From an uncultured Hyphomicrobiales bacterium (GTDB taxonomy: Bacteria > Pseudomonadota > Alphaproteobacteria > Rhizobiales > Beijerinckiaceae), in the NCBI GenBank assembly GCA_903900975.1, contig CAIUPE010000080.1, positions 1-63,718 on the forward strand: DNA of 63,718 nucleotides, given 5' to 3'. Positions 47,568-57,865 of this stretch are shown piece after piece. The notes beneath the pieces were generated by a model. That model was not told where the DNA came from. It saw nothing but the letters and a program-made list of their open reading frames with translations, and ran no database searches. Position 1 is the first letter of the stretch. Every line of letters begins with the position of its first letter. The position numbers and the translations under genes are program-made.

Positions 47568-49088
47568 TCATTTCGTTCCGCCTCCGCTGCAATTGCTTGA
47601 CCCGCCGGGTGGCACATAGACGAGGCTGCCGGGCCAACCCGTAGATGCTACGCCGAAAATAGTCCCGACTCGGACAGGAATTGCCGTCTCAAGGCAGGCA
47701 TTCGGAAACCGTGATGTGAGGGGGATCCCGCCATCAAGCACAATGGCAATGCCGCCTGTTGCTGCGCATTTGGCAACCAAGTCTGGTGTTGCCCAAGGCG
47801 TCGACGTGATGTCAACGATATCGGGCCGTGAGGTGAGCCATAAGACCGGCGACGTTCCGACCTTGCTTTCGTCGGTGATCACGCAGGCGAGGGGGTGAGG
47901 AGAGTGTTTCAACCAGAGGGCCTCAACAGCTTCGCTTAATGGACGCGTATCCGCGAGATAGGACTCCATCGGTCGATCGATGAGTTCGCCAGCAAAGAGA
48001 TAAGCCCAGTAGAGGAGGGTGATTCCAATCGAACCTACGACCGCTTTTCGAACGAGATCATGTGATCGTTGGCTCGTTGTGTTTGACCCCTCCGGAAAAA
48101 GCAAAGCCAGTCCGGCAACCGTTGACGGGGCGAGCGGTGTGAGCCAGAGGGCCTTAATGAACTGTCCGGTAACAACGGAGGCTAAAATTACGGCGACAAG
48201 GGGCGAGAACAGCACAATCTTTCCAATTAATCGGGTCTGATCTGACGTTGCGCCCGCATCCGTTTCGCCGAGGCGTTGATCCCGTGTGGCCCACAGCATG
48301 AGCAATGGTACGATTAAAATCGCAATATTTCCCCACAAAAAGCCCCAAATGCTCAAGAATACGGAATGAATTCCGTCAGCGGGAGCCGAGTCCACGGCCC
48401 GCAACATGCTGGTCCATTGATGATCTTTCAGCCACAGCAGATGTGGTGTGAATATGAGAATGGCCAGCGATATCGACACATAGGCGTGCCAATTTTTCCA
48501 GATGGATCGGAAGGACGGGACGGTCATACTTAAAATTAATAAGGGAAAAACGGCGAAAATAATTTCATATTTGGTGATTGCGCCGAAGCCGACCGAAAGC
48601 CCGAGGCCTAAAGCATCCCTAAAATGGCCCTTTTCAAGCAGACGCAGCCCGAACAACAAGGTTGCTGCGCAAAACGGAATGAGCACCGAATTATGATTGA
48701 TCTGGATCGCATAAAAGGTCGAGATGGGGGACAGTAGCAAGAGCGTCGCGGTGAGAGCTGCCGTTGCTCGTGAGGCTCTGTCGGCCACGAGTTGCCAAAC
48801 AAAAAAGGCACTAAGGAAACTCAAGAACTGGCTTGCGAGCAGAATGCCGAGAATGGACCAGCGGCCGGTCCATAAGGCTGCGTCAATGACCCATGAGGTG
48901 AGGGGTGGATGTTTGGAATAGCCAAGAGCAAATTGGCGGGCCCAATAGGCCGCTTCCAACGTATCTGTATGTAAATTGCCGAACGCAAGGCCAGGCAAAA
49001 GTCCCCAAAGCACTGCGTTAACGATCAGAAGTGGCCAAAGGTCGTCGAAAAACGCGCGGCCCCATCGCATTGACGGATCAGATTTCAT
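47568..49088 (-). CDS. GT39-type membrane glycosyltransferase (ArnT-like)
   Basis: This 506-residue integral membrane protein has about 11 helices and the GT-C/GT39 layout: an early periplasmic loop with acidic TLEAAYWARQFALGYSKHPPL, then repeated hydrophobic spans. Such enzymes transfer a sugar from a polyprenyl carrier to lipid A, protein or glycan. The ATG at 49088 overlaps the plsC stop (TGATG). It lies between plsC and the MsbA-like exporter, which suggests work on exported lipids. Confidence 0.85.
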   Translation of the reverse strand: MKSDPSMRWGRAFFDDLWPLLIVNAVLWGLLPGLAFGNLHTDTLEAAYWARQFALGYSKHPPLTSWVIDAALWTGRWSILGILLASQFLSFLSAFFVWQLVADRASRATAALTATLLLLSPISTFYAIQINHNSVLIPFCAATLLFGLRLLEKGHFRDALGLGLSVGFGAITKYEIIFAVFPLLILSMTVPSFRSIWKNWHAYVSISLAILIFTPHLLWLKDHQWTSMLRAVDSAPADGIHSVFLSIWGFLWGNIAILIVPLLMLWATRDQRLGETDAGATSDQTRLIGKIVLFSPLVAVILASVVTGQFIKALWLTPLAPSTVAGLALLFPEGSNTTSQRSHDLVRKAVVGSIGITLLYWAYLFAGELIDRPMESYLADTRPLSEAVEALWLKHSPHPLACVITDESKVGTSPVLWLTSRPDIVDITSTPWATPDLVAKCAATGGIAIVLDGGIPLTSRFPNACLETAIPVRVGTIFGVASTGWPGSLVYVPPGGSSNCSGGGTK

Positions 49089-49807
49089 CAAGCCGAAGCC
49101 TCGTGCATCAATCGATTTGAGCTTGTCTCGATCTCGTCTTGAACGCGTTGAAAAAATACGGCGCGATCAAGACCAGGCTGAATAGGAGGCAGGATATCAA
49201 CCACAATCGTCCCCGGTTTCATCTTTAGCGATTGGCGTGGCCAGAAACATCCTGAATTTAGGCCGATTGGCAAGCAAGGCACGTTCAGCCCCTCATAAAG
49301 TTTGGCGATGCCATATTTATAGGCCGGTTCAGCCCCTGGTGGTCGACGGGTACCCTCTGGGAATACTAAAATTTGGCGGCCGCCATCGGCATGGATTTCC
49401 CGATGTGCAGCGCGCGTCAACTTGATCAACGCACGTGCGCCGTCTTTGCGGTTAATCGGCACATTTCGCATTTTATAGATGAACCAGCCAAACAAGGGGA
49501 TGAAGGCCAATTCGCGTTTCATGATGAAACACGGGTCATCGAAAACGCCGAGCAGCATGAAAGTTTCCCACAAGGACTGATGCTTGATGGCCACCAGGAG
49601 CGGGCCCGGGGGAATGTTTTGACGGCCGCGAAATTCTACTTTGATGCCGCCGACAACCCTGCACAGCCACACAAAATAAAGCCCCCAACTACGCGCCAAA
49701 CGCATCGCAAACCAGCGCGGTAAAATGAGTGTGATGAATCCGACCGTCATCCAGAGGATCAGGCTGACATAAAGCGAGAGAAGCATCAAAAGGGCTCTTA
49801 GCGGCAT
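49088..49807 (-). CDS. plsC: 1-acyl-sn-glycerol-3-phosphate acyltransferase
   Basis: This 239-residue membrane-bound acyltransferase makes phosphatidic acid. Motif I reads KHQSLWET, with Glu in place of the usual Asp of HX4D, as in many alphaproteobacterial PlsC proteins. The later motifs FPEGTRR and VPCLPIGLNSG are intact. Hydrophobic N-terminal residues 3-30 form a membrane segment. It overlaps the following GT39 gene by one base. Confidence 0.93.
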   Translation of the reverse strand: MPLRALLMLLSLYVSLILWMTVGFITLILPRWFAMRLARSWGLYFVWLCRVVGGIKVEFRGRQNIPPGPLLVAIKHQSLWETFMLLGVFDDPCFIMKRELAFIPLFGWFIYKMRNVPINRKDGARALIKLTRAAHREIHADGGRQILVFPEGTRRPPGAEPAYKYGIAKLYEGLNVPCLPIGLNSGCFWPRQSLKMKPGTIVVDILPPIQPGLDRAVFFQRVQDEIETSSNRLMHEASA

Positions 49808-49954
49808 GCTAATCCTTTATTTTCTAATCCGTTTCCAAAGCGAGCAGTAAGCCAGCCATCATTTTGGATCTTTGCTGGGCGCTTTTCGTATATCAATTAG
49901 ACACGTTCCGCGAGTGCGATGATCGGAAAGGACGCGGTGGATCCAAAACGGGGT

Positions 49955-50905
49955 CTAAGCGAGCCGTCCAATCGTACGATGAACGGTTATGCGTGATGCA
50001 ATGCCTGCGACCAGCCCAACCAAAAGGATCACACCGAAGGTCGCGGCCATAATTTCCGAGCCGGGGACGACCATCATCGAAAGGCCATTGGCATCAACCG
50101 TCGCACCCGATGGCGAGCCGATGATTCGAAGCGATATGAGCAGAAAGAGAGCGATAAGGCCACCAATCAAGCCACCTCGAATTCCTAACACGGTAAAATG
50201 CCGCTGAAATTGCGCTGCGATGTACCGGTCATCGGCGCCGATAAAGTGCAAGACCTCGATGATTTCACGGTTTCCAGCCATCGCTCCTCGCGTTGCGAAA
50301 ACGATAGCGAGCCCCGTTGCGGCTAAAACCAGAACCAGCGCCAATGCCGAGGCGACCATCAGGGCCGTTGAAATCCGTCCGAGCCGTTTCGTCCAATTCC
50401 GGTGGTCGTCGAGGCTTGCGCCTGGGGCGGCCGCGGCCACGGCCTTGCCTAGGGCTAAAAGATCGGGCGGTTGCTCGGTGTCAATCCGGACGGCAATCAA
50501 GCGAGGAATGGGCAATCCCTCCATCGCTGACACGGACCCCAGCCAAGGCTCCAGCAGCTTGGCTGAATCTTCACGGGAGTAGGTCTGAACGGATGTAACA
50601 CCCGGAGTACCGCGCAGAATGTCAGTAGCCCTCACCAGATCGGCGTCGATGGGGCGAGAACCTTGTGGTTTAAGTTGAACGGTCACTTCCGACGCCATCA
50701 TCACTTGCCAGCGAGATGTCGTGCTCGCCGAAAATTCGGCTGCTCCGGCCGTCATGGCAGCGAGGAACGTCATAATGGCAATGACCGAAATCAGCGCTCG
50801 ATCGGTGACGGCATCGGCTGCAACCAGTGGATCACGCCTGAAAAGCGGAATGGCTTTCCAAAAGCGAACGATATTGCTGCTATGTTGGTCACGAATGTCA
50901 GTCAT
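49955..50905 (-). CDS. ftsX: Cell division protein FtsX
   Basis: This 316-residue inner-membrane protein partners FtsE at the division site and controls peptidoglycan hydrolases through EnvC-type activators. It has four helices (near residues 40-62 and 185-310) and an external domain between the first two (SEVTVQLKP, TSVQTYSREDSAKLLEPWLG). The ATG at 50905 overlaps the ftsE 3' end by 8 bp and follows GAGAGTGG; upstream ATGs at 50920 and 50962 are less likely. Confidence 0.92.
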   Translation of the reverse strand: MTDIRDQHSSNIVRFWKAIPLFRRDPLVAADAVTDRALISVIAIMTFLAAMTAGAAEFSASTTSRWQVMMASEVTVQLKPQGSRPIDADLVRATDILRGTPGVTSVQTYSREDSAKLLEPWLGSVSAMEGLPIPRLIAVRIDTEQPPDLLALGKAVAAAAPGASLDDHRNWTKRLGRISTALMVASALALVLVLAATGLAIVFATRGAMAGNREIIEVLHFIGADDRYIAAQFQRHFTVLGIRGGLIGGLIALFLLISLRIIGSPSGATVDANGLSMMVVPGSEIMAATFGVILLVGLVAGIASRITVHRTIGRLA

Positions 50906-51602
50906 GGCCACTCTCGACATGTAAGCGGCGGTCAGCCAAAACCAATCGCCTCGCCCCGTCAATTTGGTCCATCAACGACAAATCGTGGGTTGCGATGAGA
51001 ATGGCCGTTCCTGACCGGTTCATTTCAACAAAGAGCCGTAATAGTCGGCGAGCGAGCGAGGGATCGACATTTCCAGTTGGCTCGTCCGCCAATAGAATTT
51101 CGGGTTGCGCCACCAGTGCACGTGCAATTGAAGCGCGTTGCTTTTCTCCGCCTGACAGTACGGCGGGGGTGGCATGCATCAGATCGCCAAGGCCGACCCA
51201 ATTGAGAAGTTCAGTAACTTCGGCACGATAGGTCGCTTCCTCGCGGCCCTGAACTTTGAGGGGAAGAGCCACATTTTCAAAGGTCGTCAGGTGATCGAGC
51301 AGTCGAAAATCTTGAAAAACAATGCCCATCCGGCGTCGAAGCGCCGTTAGACCATCTTTCTTTAGCTGAGATGTATCTTGTCCGAACAGTGCAATCATAC
51401 CGCGCGTTGGCTTCAACGCTTGCATAATGAGACGCAAAAGCGTGGTTTTTCCGGTGCCCGAAGCACCTGTCAAAAACTGGAAAGATTGCGGTTCAATGGA
51501 AAAGCTGACGTCGGATAGGGTTTCGGCGCCGACGCCGTAACGCAAACCGACATTTTCAAATCGGACAAGCTCTCCAACGGGATGATACGAAAATGCCTGC
51601 AA
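50898..51602 (-). CDS. ftsE: Cell division ATP-binding protein FtsE
   Basis: This 234-residue ATPase has Walker A GASGTGKTT (about 46-54), signature LSGGEKQRASIARA and Walker B ILLADEPTGNVD. FRLLDHLTTFENVALPL is typical of FtsE. The start reads TTG (51602), with AGAAGG about 12 bases upstream and no ATG near, so the true start is slightly uncertain. It overlaps ftsX and is divergent from the zinc-ribbon gene. Confidence 0.95.
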   Translation of the reverse strand: MQAFSYHPVGELVRFENVGLRYGVGAETLSDVSFSIEPQSFQFLTGASGTGKTTLLRLIMQALKPTRGMIALFGQDTSQLKKDGLTALRRRMGIVFQDFRLLDHLTTFENVALPLKVQGREEATYRAEVTELLNWVGLGDLMHATPAVLSGGEKQRASIARALVAQPEILLADEPTGNVDPSLARRLLRLFVEMNRSGTAILIATHDLSLMDQIDGARRLVLADRRLHVESGHD

Positions 51603-51691
51603 AGAACTTTCAACCTTCTTTAAGGTCGCGGGTGCATGATGTGAATCGACTGTCTATTCGATCTTTGTTGAGAAAGCATAACTGATTCGCC

Positions 51692-52330
51692 ATGCTGATC
51701 GTTTGTCCAAATTGCTCACGCTCCTATCTTGTTCGTGCCGCCACGCTTGGGCAGGCGGGTCGCTTGGTGCGATGTAGTGTTTGCCGCACCGCTTGGCGAA
51801 CAGATTCGGGCGCTGACGAGCAGACGGAAACGTTAACAGATCAGGCTCGACCGGATGTCCAAAATGAGCCTGATGTTATTAATCCGGCGCCGATATTGGA
51901 ACGACGCTCGTTCCGAAAAAGCGTCGCGTTTGGCGCTGCAGCTGCGGCCTTGGCAAGTTTTACGGTGATGGTGGGAAGCGACAAGACCGATGGAATTGTG
52001 TTGCGTGCCATTGGTTGGATGGATGCTGTAATTCCATCCAACGAGCTGGCTGGATTGTCGTTTGCGCATATTACGACAAAGGTTGGTTCTGAGGGTGGTG
52101 AGACGACGCTTTTGATTGAAGGTGAGATTCAATCTGATTCGGATCGGAGAAAATCGCTGCCCCCAATTCAATTTACGATGCGGGATGGAACCGAAAATAC
52201 GATTTTTCAGTGGATGATACCCGCGCCAGCCACCACAATCGTTAAAGGTGAGCCTATCCCTTTCAAGGCAAGGCTTGCCTCTCCGCCCCGGGACGGTAAA
52301 GACATAAGGATACGGTTTTCCGACGTTTAA
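51692..52330 (+). CDS. MJ0042-type zinc-ribbon membrane protein
   Basis: This 212-residue protein has an N-terminal zinc ribbon, CPNCSRSY-x-RCSVCRTAW (Cys5, Cys8 and two further cysteines near residues 28 and 31), one membrane helix at about 75-95 and a C-terminal external domain. The family is found beside ftsEX in many alphaproteobacteria; its function is not known. hpt follows 50 bp later in the same direction. Confidence 0.87.
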   Translation: MLIVCPNCSRSYLVRAATLGQAGRLVRCSVCRTAWRTDSGADEQTETLTDQARPDVQNEPDVINPAPILERRSFRKSVAFGAAAAALASFTVMVGSDKTDGIVLRAIGWMDAVIPSNELAGLSFAHITTKVGSEGGETTLLIEGEIQSDSDRRKSLPPIQFTMRDGTENTIFQWMIPAPATTIVKGEPIPFKARLASPPRDGKDIRIRFSDV

Positions 52331-52380
52331 GCATTAGGCGGCGTCAAGCCGCTGATGTTCCGGCCAGACGGGTTTAGATC

Positions 52381-52923
52381 ATGCCTCATGAAAGACGAGT
52401 TCGGGTCCTTATCGATGAGGATAAGATTGCCCGCCGCAATTACGAGATTGCGCTTGATATTGCCAAGCGAGAACCAAAGCAGCTTTTGATTGTTGCCATT
52501 CTCAAAGGTAGTTTCATGTTTGCCGCCGATTTGATGCGCGCTTTGCATCATGCTGGCTTGATGCCGCAGGTAGAATTTATGCATCTGTCGAGCTATCGCG
52601 ATGCGACCGTCTCCTCCGGACAGGTCGTGATCTTAAAAGATGTCGAAAGCGATGTGCGCGATCGTGATGTTATCCTGATCGACGATATTCTCGAATCGGG
52701 TCGGACGATCGCCTTTGCAAAGGATCTGCTGACCGCGCGCGGCGCCCGGGTTCTGACCTGCTGCCTGTTGGAAAAGCCGGGTAAGCGCGCTGTTTCCATC
52801 AAGGCGGATTTTATCGGCTTCACCTGCCCTGATCTGTTCGTGGTGGGGTATGGCATGGACGTGGCGCATTCCTATCGGCAATTGCCCTATATCGGCGTTG
52901 TCGAAATGGACGAGGCCGGATGA
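52381..52923 (+). CDS. hpt: Hypoxanthine phosphoribosyltransferase
   Basis: This 180-residue enzyme salvages hypoxanthine (and guanine) with PRPP. The PRPP-binding motif VILIDDILESGRTI lies near residue 98-111, LIVAILKGSFMF near 36-47 and the closing VGYGMD near 156. Length is standard. Its stop abuts the convergent amidotransferase stop with no gap. Confidence 0.95.
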   Translation: MPHERRVRVLIDEDKIARRNYEIALDIAKREPKQLLIVAILKGSFMFAADLMRALHHAGLMPQVEFMHLSSYRDATVSSGQVVILKDVESDVRDRDVILIDDILESGRTIAFAKDLLTARGARVLTCCLLEKPGKRAVSIKADFIGFTCPDLFVVGYGMDVAHSYRQLPYIGVVEMDEAG

Positions 52924-53628
52924 TCAGGATTCCGTTAGCCATTGGTCTAGAAAGCCGTCGAGCCATAGCTTGACGGCATGGTCATATTGATACCAGCCTG
53001 CGCGGTGCTCATTGGCCTCTTGCGCGCCTTTGCGCTGCATTTTTTCAAAGGCCTTTACCGTCCAGCGGCAAATCATCGCGTAGGTTACTTCGGGATGAAA
53101 TTGCAGGCCAAAGCCGTTTTTACCCCATTTGAAGGCTTGATTAGGAAAAGTTGGCCCTTCCGCGAGCAATTCGGCACCGTTCGGAAGATCGAAGCCTTCG
53201 CGATGCCAATGATAGACATGAGCTGGCCAATTGACGCCTGACTGCTGAGAAAATTTCCGACCAGCATTGGTGGGGGACATCGGATAATAGCCGATTTCCG
53301 TTATCTCATCCGGATGCTGATAGACCCGCGATCCGAGAACGCGGCAGAGCATTTGGGCACCAAGGCATAAGCCCAAATAGGGTGCACCCGCTTTCGTAAA
53401 GGTTTCGATGCAGCGCAATTCATCCGCGATCCAAGGGTCGGGATCATTGGCGCTCATTGGACCGCCAAACACCACTAACCCTGCATGGTCGGACGCGTTC
53501 GTTGGCAAGGCATCCCCAAGTGGCGGACGCCGGATATCGAGTCGATAGCCGCGCTGCCGAAGGGCATAGCCCACCCGGCCGGGGGACGATTGCTCTTGGT
53601 GCAACACAAGGAGGATGGGCTTTTTCAC
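52924..53628 (-). CDS. Class I glutamine amidotransferase-like protein
   Basis: This 234-residue protein has the GATase1 fold with the nucleophile elbow GLCLGAQM, LVVFGGPM before it and the HPEV histidine-glutamate pair near residue 180. It resembles stand-alone GuaA-like amidotransferases rather than a biosynthetic subunit. The start is GTG at 53628. No partner synthase is adjacent, so the acceptor is unknown; a gamma-glutamyl hydrolase role is possible. Confidence 0.85.
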   Translation of the reverse strand: MKKPILLVLHQEQSSPGRVGYALRQRGYRLDIRRPPLGDALPTNASDHAGLVVFGGPMSANDPDPWIADELRCIETFTKAGAPYLGLCLGAQMLCRVLGSRVYQHPDEITEIGYYPMSPTNAGRKFSQQSGVNWPAHVYHWHREGFDLPNGAELLAEGPTFPNQAFKWGKNGFGLQFHPEVTYAMICRWTVKAFEKMQRKGAQEANEHRAGWYQYDHAVKLWLDGFLDQWLTES

Positions 53629-53714
53629 GAGGATTAAAACATCTTCAGCAACGCATGAGTAGTCATGCTGGCATGATCTTTAGGAATCGTCGAGCCCTAC
53701 GCTGGTGGAGCTTT

Positions 53715-55121
53715 TTAGCCTCGTCCGTAAACGTCCTCAATCCGAACAATATCGTCTTCGCCCGTGTAGCTGCCGACCTGCACTTCAATGATTTCGAGCA
53801 TGACCTTCCCCGGATTGGCCAGCCGGTGCAATTCGCCTACCGGAATATAGGTGCTCTCATTCTCGTGCAGTTCCATGACCTTGTCACCGATGGTTACCTC
53901 GGCGGTACCCGATACCACGACCCAGTGCTCGGACCGATGATGATGTTTTTGTAGTGACAAGCGGCCTCCCGGCTTGACGGTTAAACGCTTGACCTGAAAC
54001 CGGCTACCAATATCGATGCGTTGATAGGCACCCCACGGGCGATACATTTTCAGGTGTTCGCTGGCTTCACGAATACCTTTGGCTTTCATGTCCTCAACGA
54101 GTGCCTTGACCTCGCCGGATGCTTCGCGGCTCGCTACCAGCACGGCATCACGCGTTGTCACCACGACCACATTATCGAGGCCAGCAACGGTGGTTAGCAC
54201 ATCGTCGGAGTGGACGAGGCTTCCTTTGGTATCTAGCAGGGTCACATTACCACTTGTGCGATTGTCACACGCGTCGCGCTCGGAGGCTTCCCAAAGCGCA
54301 TCCCACGTGCCGATATCGGACCAATCGAATGTCGCCTTAACAACGGCAGCGAGCTTGGTCTTTTGCATGACCGCGTAATCAATCGAGATTTTGGGTGCGC
54401 GGACGAAATCTTCCTCGCCAAGCCGCATGGCTCCCAGATCGATCGTGTGATTGGCCAAGGCATTTCCGGCGGCTTCGGCAATTTCGGGTGCGAATCGATC
54501 AATCTCGGCCAGCATTGCATCCGGCCGGAACATGAAATTGCCGGAGTTCCACAAACATCCTTCGGCGATCAATTGGCCGGCCTTAATCGCATCGGGCTTT
54601 TCCAAAAACATGGCGACAGATTTGGCTTCCCCCTCGACTGTGTCGCCTGGCCGGATATAGCCGTATGCCGTCGAAGGACTGGTTGGCGCAATCCCGAATG
54701 TGACAATTTTACCGGCTTCTGCGGCGGGTAATGCAGCCCGAATACTGGCGGCAAAGCCCGCGATATCGCTGACCACATGGTCGGCGGCCAAAACAAGACC
54801 AATCGTTCCCGCCCGGTGATGAAGGAGATAATGCGCAGCAGCTGCTATGGCGGCGGCCGAATCGCGTGGCATCGGCTCCATGACAATATCGACAGGAATA
54901 CCGATCGCGACTGCCTGTTCTTCGGCAAGAAAACGGAATTTTTCGTTGGTTACCACCACCGGCTTACCGAACAAGGACGTGTCCGCGACTCGCTTCAAGG
55001 TTCCCTGAAAAGTAGAAAACTGGCCGAGTAAAGGCACGAACTGTTTTGGAAAGCTGTCACGCGAAACAGGCCACAATCGGGTACCCGAGCCGCCGCAAAG
55101 AATGATCGGCACAATGGTCAT
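53715..55121 (-). CDS. manC: Mannose-1-phosphate guanylyltransferase / mannose-6-phosphate isomerase
   Basis: This 468-residue bifunctional enzyme makes GDP-mannose for surface polysaccharides. The N-terminal transferase opens PIILCGGSGTRLWPVSR and contains FLEKPD; the C-terminal cupin isomerase carries YRPWGAYQ, KPGGRLSLQKHHHRSEHW and GELHRLANPG. The ATG at 55121 precedes this start directly; an in-frame ATG at 55193 adds 24 unrelated residues. No polysaccharide cluster is attached within the window. Confidence 0.95.
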   Translation of the reverse strand: MTIVPIILCGGSGTRLWPVSRDSFPKQFVPLLGQFSTFQGTLKRVADTSLFGKPVVVTNEKFRFLAEEQAVAIGIPVDIVMEPMPRDSAAAIAAAAHYLLHHRAGTIGLVLAADHVVSDIAGFAASIRAALPAAEAGKIVTFGIAPTSPSTAYGYIRPGDTVEGEAKSVAMFLEKPDAIKAGQLIAEGCLWNSGNFMFRPDAMLAEIDRFAPEIAEAAGNALANHTIDLGAMRLGEEDFVRAPKISIDYAVMQKTKLAAVVKATFDWSDIGTWDALWEASERDACDNRTSGNVTLLDTKGSLVHSDDVLTTVAGLDNVVVVTTRDAVLVASREASGEVKALVEDMKAKGIREASEHLKMYRPWGAYQRIDIGSRFQVKRLTVKPGGRLSLQKHHHRSEHWVVVSGTAEVTIGDKVMELHENESTYIPVGELHRLANPGKVMLEIIEVQVGSYTGEDDIVRIEDVYGRG

Positions 55122-55257
55122 TTGAAAATAAGCTCCGAATTCGTCATCAAAATTCCCAAAATACAGTCTGTCGATACTGGCTTTAGGGCCCATAGCATAG
55201 CTAACGCCTGAGCATTAATAAAATCCCATCAGGGAAAATACGGCGGGTTGGTAATTC

Positions 55258-55289
55258 ATAAAAAAATCCCCGCACCGAAGCGCGGGGAT
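55258..55289 (-). terminator. Terminator of acs
   Basis: GCGGGGAT and ATCCCCGC (55282-55289 and 55266-55273) pair around an 8-nt loop and are followed, on the minus strand, by a T-run. This is a clear intrinsic terminator 25 bp after the acs stop. Confidence 0.88.
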
Positions 55290-55313
55290 AAGGGTATTGG
55301 GGAGAGAAAAAAA

Positions 55314-57260
55314 TTAGCCGCGCTTGTTTTGCCGGTTGGCGATCAAATCATCGACGACCGTGGGATCGGAAAGGGTTGATGTATCACCAAGGCTGCCAAA
55401 TTCGTCCTCGGCGATTTTGCGCAGGATGCGGCGCATAATTTTACCTGACCGCGTCTTCGGCAAGCCCGGCGCAAATTGAATGAGATCAGGCGAGGCAATC
55501 GGGCCAATTTCCTTACGAACCCAGCCAACTAGGTCTTTGCGAAGCTGATCGCTCGGCTCAGTGCCGGTCATCAGCGTGACATAGGCATAAATGCCTTGCC
55601 CCTTGATGTCGTGGGGGTAGCCAACGACCGCCGCTTCGGAAACTTTTTCATGTGCGACGAGGGCGCTTTCAACTTCCGCCGTACCCATGCGATGGCCCGA
55701 GACATTGATCACGTCATCGACGCGGCCGGTAATCCAGTAATAGCCATCTGCATCGCGACGGCAGCCATCGCCCGTGAAATATTTATTCGGATAGGTCGCA
55801 AAATAGGTTTCCATAAAGCGCTTATGGTCGCCATAGACCGTCCGCATCTGGCCTGGCCAGCTGTCGGCGATGACGAGATTGCCCTCGCACGCCCCTTCGA
55901 GCACGGTGCCATTGGCGTCAACGATTTCTGGCTTAACACCAAAGAAGGGCTGCGTGGCCGAACCTGGCTTTAGCGCCGTTGCACCCGGCAGCGGCGTAAT
56001 CAGAATACCGCCGGTTTCGGTCTGCCACCAAGTATCAACAATCGGGCAGCGGTGATCGCCGACAACGCGGTGATACCATTCCCAAGCTTCCGGATTGATC
56101 GGCTCGCCGACCGAACCTAACAACCGCAGCGATGCGCGGGAGGTTTTTTTGACGGGCTCTTCACCGGCCCCCATCAACGAACGAATGGCGGTTGGCGCGG
56201 TATAGAAAATATTGACCTTGTGCTTATCAACGACATCCCAGAAACGCGAAATGGTCGGATAGGTTGGAATGCCTTCGAACATCAGTGTTGTCGCACCATT
56301 GGCGAGCGGACCGTAGACGATATAGGAATGCCCCGTGACCCAGCCCACATCGGCCGTGCACCAGTAAATATCGCCTTCATGATAATCGAAGACATATTGA
56401 TGCGTCATTGACGCATAGACGAGGTAACCGCCGGTCGTATGCACCACGCCCTTAGGCGCACCGGTCGAACCGGAGGTGTAAAGGATGAAGAGTGGGGCTT
56501 CTGCTTCCATTTCCTCCGGCTTGCATTGAGATTCCGCGTTCTTGGCTTCGACATCGTAATAAAAGTCGCGGCCATCTTGCATATGAATATCGCCGCCGGT
56601 CCGGCGCACCACAATTTGCGAGGTGACGACGCCGGGAACACGTTTGAGCGCCTCGTCCATATTGGCTTTGAGGGGAACCTTTTTGCCGCCACGCAGGCCC
56701 TCATCGGCGGTAATCACAACACGGGAATTGCAGCCCTCAATACGACCCGCCAAGGCATCGGGCGAAAAGCCACCAAACACGATCGAATGCACGGCACCGA
56801 GGCGGGCGCAGGCCAACATGGCGAAGGCTGCCTCGGGGATCATCGGCATATAAAGGGTGACTGCATCGCCCTTCTTTACGCCATGATTTTTCAGAACATT
56901 GGCGAAACGGCAAACTTCGTCGTGCAACTCCTGATAGGTAATATGCTTGCTCTCGGAGGGGTCATCACCCTCCCAAATGATCGCGGTCTGGTTTGCGCGA
57001 TGCGGTAAATGCCGATCAATACAATTCATCGACACGTTGGTGGTGCCGTCACCATACCATTCGATATGCACATTACCGGGGGCGTAGGAGGTATTTTTGA
57101 CCTTTGTATACGGCTTGATCCAGTCAATCCGCTTGCCTTGCTCACCCCAGAAAGCTTCTGGATCGCGGGTGGAGGCTTCATACATGGCTTTGTATTTCGC
57201 ACTATCGACAAAAGCGCGGTTCGCCCATTCGGCGGATACAGGATAAAGATGCTCGGACAT
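55314..57260 (-). CDS. acs: Acetyl-CoA synthetase (AMP-forming)
   Basis: This 648-residue enzyme activates acetate with ATP and CoA. The adenylate-forming signatures are [47 protein letters not shown] and the acetylatable lysine in [14 protein letters not shown]. The ATG at 57260 (MSEHLYPVS) is chosen over 57329, which adds a glycine-rich tail. It is a monocistronic gene with its own terminator. Together with the ackA copy it gives the cell two routes between acetate and acetyl units. Confidence 0.97.
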   Translation of the reverse strand: MSEHLYPVSAEWANRAFVDSAKYKAMYEASTRDPEAFWGEQGKRIDWIKPYTKVKNTSYAPGNVHIEWYGDGTTNVSMNCIDRHLPHRANQTAIIWEGDDPSESKHITYQELHDEVCRFANVLKNHGVKKGDAVTLYMPMIPEAAFAMLACARLGAVHSIVFGGFSPDALAGRIEGCNSRVVITADEGLRGGKKVPLKANMDEALKRVPGVVTSQIVVRRTGGDIHMQDGRDFYYDVEAKNAESQCKPEEMEAEAPLFILYTSGSTGAPKGVVHTTGGYLVYASMTHQYVFDYHEGDIYWCTADVGWVTGHSYIVYGPLANGATTLMFEGIPTYPTISRFWDVVDKHKVNIFYTAPTAIRSLMGAGEEPVKKTSRASLRLLGSVGEPINPEAWEWYHRVVGDHRCPIVDTWWQTETGGILITPLPGATALKPGSATQPFFGVKPEIVDANGTVLEGACEGNLVIADSWPGQMRTVYGDHKRFMETYFATYPNKYFTGDGCRRDADGYYWITGRVDDVINVSGHRMGTAEVESALVAHEKVSEAAVVGYPHDIKGQGIYAYVTLMTGTEPSDQLRKDLVGWVRKEIGPIASPDLIQFAPGLPKTRSGKIMRRILRKIAEDEFGSLGDTSTLSDPTVVDDLIANRQNKRG

Positions 57261-57445
57261 GACTATTCCCCCCTTTTTTCCGCCACCGCCGTTAGGTGGC
57301 TCACCGATTTCCCTGTTGACACGGGTCAAGGGTAACCAGTTTCATTTTTCACCAGACTCTTACGCGCAGGTACCGGTTTTCGACAAGAGCCGTTTCCCTC
57401 ACACTTTGGTAGGTTCGACCTTGGGGGGAGATGACAATCTGACGA

Positions 57446-57862
57446 TCACAACCCGCCCAATTCGCATATAATACCCCATTCCTCGTCCGTCACGGGCTGG
57501 ACCGAGAGGCGCATCGAGGTGACAAGCGACATCTTGGCCAAGCGGGGTTCCACTTTAACTTGCGCAAGGGTTATCGGCTTGGGCAAGGCTTTGACCGCTT
57601 TGAGATCGACGACCACCCAAGGCTCGCTGGGCTCGGCGGTGGGGTCGGGATAGGCCTCATTAATCACTTCAACGATACCGACCACTTCCTTGCCCTCGTT
57701 GGAATGGTAGAAAAAGCCGGTATCGCCTTTTTTCATCGCCATAAGATTGAGCTTGGCCGAGTGGTTGCGCACGCCGTTCCAGAAGGTGCCTGCCTCACCT
57801 GCTGCAACCTGCTGTTGCCATGACCATTTAAACGGTTCCGATTTATAGAGCCAATGCGCCAA
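57446..57862 (-). CDS. EVE-domain protein
   Basis: This 138-residue protein is almost entirely an EVE domain: MAHWLYKSEPFKWSWQ, the FWNGVRNHSAKLNL aromatic-cage strand, KKGDTGFFYHSN and VKVEPRLAKMSLV. EVE domains fold like PUA/YTH domains and read modified bases in DNA or RNA. Single-domain members of this type are widespread in alphaproteobacteria with no proven role. It lies 3 bp after gpsA. Confidence 0.92.
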   Translation of the reverse strand: MAHWLYKSEPFKWSWQQQVAAGEAGTFWNGVRNHSAKLNLMAMKKGDTGFFYHSNEGKEVVGIVEVINEAYPDPTAEPSEPWVVVDLKAVKALPKPITLAQVKVEPRLAKMSLVTSMRLSVQPVTDEEWGIICELGGL

Positions 57863-57865
57863 TTT

